Of a DNA stretch of 38,337 nt, positions 33,911-38,337 are shown in pieces. The notes beneath the pieces were generated by a model, which was not told the DNA's origin, made no database searches, and saw nothing but the letters and a program-made list of their open reading frames with translations. The translations under genes and the position numbers were made by a program. The first letter of the stretch is position 1, and each line of letters begins with the position of its first letter. This DNA is from an uncultured Planococcus sp. GTDB taxonomy: Bacteria > Bacillota > Bacilli > Bacillales_A > Planococcaceae. The stretch lies in the NCBI GenBank assembly GCA_947502505.1, contig CANNAE010000014.1, positions 1 to 38,337 on the forward strand, given 5' to 3'.

Positions 33911-34509
33911 TGGAAGAAATTCGCCATGAAAATGTGGAAGCCTATGCCTACAACGCAGCAAAAAAAGGGAATTATGAATCCGGCGACAGTTATTACACTG
34001 TACTGACGGATGAATACTTTATTTGCTCCGTAGCCGATGGTTTGGGAAGTGGGCCTGTAGCGCGCGAATCGTCACAGGTCATCCCGCAAATCCTGAAAGA
34101 ATATCATCATGAGACAATCGATCAATTGATGAATCGCTTTAATGGTTTGATGATGCAAAAACGTGGAGCCGCCGTTGCTATTTTCAAAGTGGATTTCAAG
34201 AAACGCACCTTGGAATACAGCTGCGTAGGCAATATCCGTTTCTATCTCTATAGAAGAGAAACCGATGAAGTGATTTATCCCTTACCTGTCATGGGCTATC
34301 TATCCGGAAGGCCCCAAAAGCTGAAAACCCAGCTATACACGTATTTGGAAAATGACTTGTTCCTCATTCACTCAGATGGCGTGGATTTACGCAATCCAAA
34401 AGCCATGATGAGACGGGCGGGAGCGCCTAAGCGCCTGTACGAAGACATTTTGTCATCCATTCAAACCGGCGACGATGCGACATTAATTTCAGGAAGCCTT
34501 CTCCATTAA
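33910..34509 (+). CDS. rsbX: PP2C-type phosphatase RsbX
   Basis: A negative feedback phosphatase that resets RsbS and RsbR. At 199 residues it has the same length as in Bacillus, with VADGLGSG, HSDGVDL and GDDATLI as metal-binding segments. The start is GTG at 33910, overlapping the sigB stop codon by one base. It is the last gene of the operon; the terminator lies at its stop. Confidence 0.93.
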   Translation: MEEIRHENVEAYAYNAAKKGNYESGDSYYTVLTDEYFICSVADGLGSGPVARESSQVIPQILKEYHHETIDQLMNRFNGLMMQKRGAAVAIFKVDFKKRTLEYSCVGNIRFYLYRRETDEVIYPLPVMGYLSGRPQKLKTQLYTYLENDLFLIHSDGVDLRNPKAMMRRAGAPKRLYEDILSSIQTGDDATLISGSLLH

Positions 34510-34526
34510 GGGGAGGCTTCTTTTTT
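34493..34526 (+). terminator. Terminator of the sigB operon
   Basis: GAAGCCT and CTCC pair with GGGGAGGCTTC across an ATTAA loop (34493-34520), then T6. The left arm lies in the last rsbX codons. Confidence 0.85.
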
Positions 34527-34608
34527 ATGGGATAACATGAAAGCTGGCTTATTTCTCCCGCCATCCGCCGCCATGTTAAAATAGAAAAGAAGAAAGGAAG
34601 TGCATGAA

Positions 34609-36789
34609 ATGGACACTCAGCAATTGCACGCATTAATCGCCAAGGAGGCCGGCGTTAAACCAGCCCAGGCAAAACAAGTCATTGAACTGCTTGAAGGCGG
34701 CAACACGGTGCCTTTTATCGCCCGTTACCGCAAGGAAGCAACCGGTTCATTGGATGAAGTCCAAATAAAGGCAGTAGAAGACCGATATACATACATCCAG
34801 AATTTGGAACAAAGAAAAACAGATGTGCTTCGTTCAATTGAAGAACAGGAGCAATTGACGCCAGAACTTGAAAAAGCTATTAAGGGAGCCACGGTCCTGC
34901 AAAGAGTGGAAGACCTGTACCGCCCATATAAGCAAAAACGCCGCACAAAAGCGATCATCGCAAAAGAAAAAGGCTTACAGGAACTGGCAGATTGGCTCTT
35001 GAAACCAGGGAAAGAGCAGTTGTCAATTGTGGCAGAACAGTATATCGATGCTGAAAAAGGTGTAGAAACTGCAGAAGATGCGATTGCGGGAGCGCAGGAT
35101 ATTTTGGCTGAGCTTTTCGCCGACGACGCTGATATCCGGGAAAAAGCCCGTCGCATGACTCGTGACGCCGGCATGTTGGAAACCACAGCCAAAAAGGGGC
35201 ATGATGACGAGAAACAAGTGTTCCAAATGTATTATGAATACAGTGAAGCCATCAAAAAAATCGTTCCCCACCGTATTTTGGCCATCAACCGGGGAGAAAA
35301 AGAAGGGGTATTGAAAGTACTCGTGGCCCCGCCAATCGACCGGATCATCCGCTTGATGAAAGATAAATGGATGAAAACAGGGAGCCCTGCCGCAAAAGAA
35401 GTGGAAGCGGCCATTGAAGATAGCTATAAACGCTTGATTCAGCCCTCCATTGAACGGGAGATCCGCACGGAATTAAGTGAAAAAGGCGAAACGCAGGCCA
35501 TCCATATCTTTTCGGAAAACCTTCGCAACCTTTTGTTGCAGCCTCCAATGAAGGACAAAATGGTGCTCGGCGTTGACCCGGCCTACCGTACTGGCTGTAA
35601 ACTGGCGGTTATCGATGAAACAGGGAAGTTATTGGAAGTGGCAGTCATTTATCCGCATCCCCCGAAATCCGATCAACAAGGCGCGAAGAAAACCTTGAAA
35701 CGTCTTACAGATACTTATCCAATTGAAATCATGGCTATCGGGAACGGGACGGCTTCACGGGAAACCGAACAGTTCGTTGCAGATTTCATAGGGGAAACTG
35801 CGAATAAAGCCTCGTACGTGATCGTCAACGAAGCGGGTGCGAGTGTTTACTCGGCTTCAGATATCGCCCGTGCAGAGTTTCCGGACTTACAAGTTGAAGA
35901 GCGCAGTGCAGCATCCATCGCGCGCCGCCTCCAAGACCCGCTTTCCGAACTCGTGAAGATCGACCCGAAAGCAGTAGGCGTTGGGCAATACCAACACGAT
36001 GTCTCGCAAAAGAAACTGGCAGATCAATTAACCTTTGTTGTCGAGACAGCAGTTAACCAAGTCGGCGTAAACGTTAACTCAGCTTCAGCATCGTTGCTTC
36101 AATACGTCGCCGGCCTCAGCAAGACGGTTGCGGAGAACATCATCAAAGCGAGGGACGAGAACGGGCGCTTTGCCTCCCGTGTCCAACTGAAAAAAATTCC
36201 TCGCCTCGGCGCGAAAACTTATGAGCAAGCCATTGGGTTCCTGCGAATAACGGAAGGAAAGAATCCGTTGGACGCTACCGGCATTCACCCGGAAAGTTAT
36301 GAAACGGCCGAGAGAATCCTAAAGCTGATCGACGCGGATAAAAAAATGATCGGCCGCACAGAAATTGTCGCTGAGCTCGACAGTTTGGATCTGGCGTCTC
36401 TGAGCGGTGAGTGGGAAATTGGCACACTAACACTCAAGGACATTGTCGATGCATTGAAGAAACCTTTCCGCGACCCGCGGGACGAATTCCCTCAGCCGCT
36501 TCTGAAAAGCGATGTCTTGAAGATGGAAGATTTGGCTCCAGGGATGGAAGTGCAAGGAACCGTCCGCAACGTTGTCGACTTCGGGGCTTTCGTCGATATC
36601 GGTGTAAAACAAGATGGCCTTGTCCATATTTCTAAATTGAGAAAAGGATTCGTAAAACACCCGCTTGATGTCGTAGCTGTCGGGGATATTGTCACCGTAT
36701 GGGTTGATCAGGTCGAGAAACAAAAAGGGCGGATCGCTTTGACGATGCTGCCGCCAAAAGAACAACAGCCGGATCTCCAGGAGAGATAA
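34609..36789 (+). CDS. tex: Tex family RNA-binding transcription accessory protein
   Basis: A 726-residue nucleic-acid-binding protein related to Tex and eukaryotic Spt6. Domains in order: an N-terminal helical Tex domain, a YqgF/RNase H-like fold from about 320 (VLGVDPAYRTGCKLAVIDE), tandem helix-hairpin-helix units (about 490-555, VAGLSKTVAENIIKARDENG-type pattern), and a C-terminal S1 RNA-binding domain (about 645-715, VQGTVRNVVDFGAFVDIG). The role is in transcription and RNA handling; the exact function is unsettled. The ATG at 34609 follows AGGA at 10 bases. The next gene starts 1 base after the stop. Confidence 0.94.
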   Translation: MDTQQLHALIAKEAGVKPAQAKQVIELLEGGNTVPFIARYRKEATGSLDEVQIKAVEDRYTYIQNLEQRKTDVLRSIEEQEQLTPELEKAIKGATVLQRVEDLYRPYKQKRRTKAIIAKEKGLQELADWLLKPGKEQLSIVAEQYIDAEKGVETAEDAIAGAQDILAELFADDADIREKARRMTRDAGMLETTAKKGHDDEKQVFQMYYEYSEAIKKIVPHRILAINRGEKEGVLKVLVAPPIDRIIRLMKDKWMKTGSPAAKEVEAAIEDSYKRLIQPSIEREIRTELSEKGETQAIHIFSENLRNLLLQPPMKDKMVLGVDPAYRTGCKLAVIDETGKLLEVAVIYPHPPKSDQQGAKKTLKRLTDTYPIEIMAIGNGTASRETEQFVADFIGETANKASYVIVNEAGASVYSASDIARAEFPDLQVEERSAASIARRLQDPLSELVKIDPKAVGVGQYQHDVSQKKLADQLTFVVETAVNQVGVNVNSASASLLQYVAGLSKTVAENIIKARDENGRFASRVQLKKIPRLGAKTYEQAIGFLRITEGKNPLDATGIHPESYETAERILKLIDADKKMIGRTEIVAELDSLDLASLSGEWEIGTLTLKDIVDALKKPFRDPRDEFPQPLLKSDVLKMEDLAPGMEVQGTVRNVVDFGAFVDIGVKQDGLVHISKLRKGFVKHPLDVVAVGDIVTVWVDQVEKQKGRIALTMLPPKEQQPDLQER

Positions 36790-36790
36790 A

Positions 36791-37255
36791 ATGACGAACG
36801 AAGAGCTGACCAAATTGATTGCAGAAATTTCCCGTGACGTCTTTGGCAAATCATTTCGCCATCAGGGGCTATTCAACAAACGCCTTCGCACAACCGGCGG
36901 GCGATATCTATTGAGGTCGCACGATATTGAAATCAACCCGGCTTCCTACGAGAAGTTCGGCCATGATGAACTTATTGGAATCATTAAGCATGAACTTTGC
37001 CATTACCATCTCCATCTTGAGGGGAAAGGCTATAAACATCGGGACAAGGACTTCCGCGAGTTGTTACAACAAACGGGATCTCCACGCTTTTGTGCTCTCC
37101 TTACAGAAAAGCGCCGGCAGACAAATGGCTTTCATCTATATGAATGCATGTCCTGTAAATCCGAATTCCCGAGAAAGATTCGCATGAACACTGCCAAGTA
37201 TAGATGTGGGCGCTGCAGCGGAAAGCTGCGGATGAAAAGAGAAAAGAGTTCATAA
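36791..37255 (+). CDS. ydcK: SprT-like zinc metalloprotease family protein, YdcK-like
   Basis: A 154-residue SprT family protein. The zinc protease motif is H67-E68-L-C-H71 and a C-terminal zinc ribbon is formed by C119, C122, C139 and C142. The eukaryotic relative Spartan cuts DNA-protein crosslinks; a similar role in bacteria is not established. The ATG at 36791 follows AGGAGAG at the end of tex, so they are co-transcribed, as with ydcI-ydcK in Bacillus subtilis. Confidence 0.92.
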   Translation: MTNEELTKLIAEISRDVFGKSFRHQGLFNKRLRTTGGRYLLRSHDIEINPASYEKFGHDELIGIIKHELCHYHLHLEGKGYKHRDKDFRELLQQTGSPRFCALLTEKRRQTNGFHLYECMSCKSEFPRKIRMNTAKYRCGRCSGKLRMKREKSS

Positions 37256-37288
37256 ACAAGAGCCGCTTTTAAAGCGGCTCTTGTTTTA
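37255..37288. terminator. Terminator after ydcK
   Basis: AACAAGAGCCGCTTT (37255-37269) with AAAGCGGCTCTTGTT (37271-37285), then TT. The innermost pairs will open to give a loop. Confidence 0.9.
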
Positions 37289-37542
37289 ATTTCTGGCGGT
37301 TCATGAGAATTGAGTCAAAGATGCGATGAAGGCAATAAAGAGGGAAGTATTCAATAGAGCGGGAGCGGGTCCAGAGATCGGCATGGCTAAAGTAAATGCG
37401 TATGAATTTTTGGCAGGCCAAAATTGATGAAGGAAGAGAGTTTTCTCTCGGCTAGATACTTAACGGCTGGAGCTTTTTATAGTAAGAATGGCTGAGCAAT
37501 ATACAGCGCAAAAATTAAAATATAAAATGATGAAGAAAAGTG
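37289..37542. other. Spacer without recognisable gene
   Basis: About 250 bases between the ydcK terminator and the tRNA promoter. I see only a small GAGAG-tttt-CTCTC hairpin near 37436-37450 and no reading frame of note. Confidence 0.5.
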
Positions 37543-37571
37543 TTGACGATTCCTGTAAGGCTCTTTATAAT
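37543..37571 (+). promoter_or_regulatory. Strong sigma-A promoter of the tRNA operon
   Basis: TTGACG (37543-37548), 17 bases, TATAAT (37566-37571), about 30 bases before tRNA-Asn. Confidence 0.85.
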
Positions 37572-37601
37572 AGAAAAAGTCGACAAGTACTTAGACATTA
37601 T

Positions 37602-37676
37602 TCCGAAGTAGCTCAGTGGTAGAGCACCGCACTGTTAATGCGATGGTCGTAGGTTCGAGTCCTACCTTCGGAGCCA
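37602..37676 (+). tRNA. tRNA-Asn (GTT)
   Basis: 75 bases with encoded CCA. Acceptor TCCGAAG/CTTCGGA, anticodon loop CTGTTAA, T arm GTAGG-TTCGAGT-CCTAC. The top pair of the anticodon stem appears to be C/A (CCGCA with TGCGA), a mismatch. Confidence 0.97.
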
Positions 37677-37683
37677 TTTATTT

Positions 37684-37758
37684 GGCCCCTTGGTCAAGCG
37701 GTTAAGACACCGCCCTTTCACGGCGGTAACACGGGTTCGAATCCCGTAGGGGTCACCA
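37684..37758 (+). tRNA. tRNA-Glu (TTC)
   Basis: 75 bases with encoded CCA. Acceptor GGCCCCT/AGGGGTC, anticodon arm CCGCC-CTTTCAC-GGCGG. Confidence 0.97.
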
Positions 37759-37825
37759 TACATATATTAAATTACTTTTTCCATATAATACTTGTACGGA
37801 GTGCAATTGAAAACTTTATTATTGT

Positions 37826-37903
<78 letters not shown>

Positions 37904-37905
37904 AT

Positions 37906-37981
37906 GGTCCCGTGGTGTAGCGGTTAACATGCCTGCCTGTCACGCAGGAGATCGCCGGTTCGATCCCGGTCGGGACCGCCA
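37906..37981 (+). tRNA. tRNA-Asp (GTC)
   Basis: 76 bases with encoded CCA. Acceptor GGTCCCG/CGGGACC, anticodon arm CCTGC-CTGTCAC-GCAGG. Confidence 0.97.
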
Positions 37982-37990
37982 TTTTTTTAA

Positions 37991-38065
37991 TGGGGTATAG
38001 CCAAGCGGTAAGGCAACGGGTTTTGATCCCGTCATGCCCTGGTTCGAATCCAGGTACCCCAGCCA
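37991..38065 (+). tRNA. tRNA-Gln (TTG)
   Basis: 75 bases with encoded CCA. Acceptor TGGGGTA/TACCCCA, anticodon arm ACGGG-TTTTGAT-CCCGT. Confidence 0.97.
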
Positions 38066-38101
38066 ATTTTAGGGTGGCCGAAACGAACATTAAACTTTTC
38101 A

Positions 38102-38130
38102 TTGACAAATAGAGAGAGAAGTTATACAAT
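38102..38130 (+). promoter_or_regulatory. Internal promoter in the tRNA cluster
   Basis: TTGACA (38102-38107), 17 bases, TACAAT (38125-38130), about 28 bases before tRNA-Leu. It would express tRNA-Leu and tRNA-Arg apart from the upstream five. Confidence 0.75.
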
Positions 38131-38157
38131 ATAATTTGTCTCGAAAAAACATTATTT

Positions 38158-38243
<86 letters not shown>

Positions 38244-38260
38244 TACATATTCAATTATTT

Positions 38261-38337
38261 GCGCCCGTAGCTCAATTGGATAGAGTACTTGACTACGAAT
38301 CAAGCGGTTAGAGGTTCGAGTCCTCTCGGGCGCGCCA
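38261..38337 (+). tRNA. tRNA-Arg (ACG)
   Basis: 77 bases with encoded CCA, ending on the last base of the window. Acceptor GCGCCCG/CGGGCGC, anticodon arm CTTGA-CTACGAA-TCAAG; A34 is probably edited to inosine. Confidence 0.96.

Overview
The window looks like chromosomal DNA from a moderately GC-rich, non-sporulating member of the Planococcaceae (Planococcus or a close relative). This rests on Bacillus-type ribosome binding sites and sigma-A promoters, plus a gene order that follows the Bacillus subtilis ddl-murF-cshA-ydbS-ydbT-ydcA-acpS-alr-ndoAI-ndoA-rsbRSTUVW-sigB-rsbX-tex-ydcK-tRNA block. The sporulation-linked gene ydcC is missing between acpS and alr. The genus is inferred, not proven.

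Layout. 1-800 is non-coding and rich in repeats: a 215-bp-period direct repeat whose hairpins are kept by compensatory changes, then a cluster of short hairpins. 839-6409 (minus) holds cardiolipin synthase, a squalene/phytoene synthase-family enzyme, a two-gene sucrose synthesis operon (sucrose-phosphate synthase and phosphatase) and a metallo-beta-lactamase-fold hydrolase. 6562-13504 holds an FAD amine/amino-acid oxidase, a roughly 380-bp structured element flanked by duplicated terminators, a divergent XRE-TPR regulator / MFS exporter pair with paired palindromic operators, a stress-type SDR, a small DUF5658-like membrane protein and a second MFS exporter. 13644-16688 is the copper module csoR-copZ-copA with two near-identical CsoR boxes. 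A previously unlisted 47-codon gene follows (16973-17116), then rodA, an unrecognised 256-aa gene, ddl-murF-esterase, cshA, two bacterial-PH membrane proteins, a rhomboid protease, acpS-alr, mazEF, the complete sigB partner-switching operon, tex and a SprT-like gene. Seven tRNA genes (Asn, Glu, fMet, Asp, Gln, Leu, Arg) close the window; tRNA-Arg ends exactly on the last base.

How it works together. The general-stress sigma factor and its whole regulatory cascade are encoded here. Three sequences in the window match the SigB promoter pattern (GTTTWW or GTTTTA, 14 bp, GGGWAW): one inside the sigB operon before rsbV (autoregulation), one before the SDR that resembles known general stress proteins, and one with a perfect match before the sucrose synthesis operon. 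The last suggests that this organism makes sucrose as a compatible solute under general-stress control, the most interesting regulatory link in the window. Cell-wall genes (rodA, ddl, murF, alr) cluster around RNA helicase and membrane genes.

Limits: all calls are by eye from motifs and remembered families. No database or folding search was run, promoters and terminators are predictions, and several start codons were moved from the longest open frame to the start with the best ribosome binding site.
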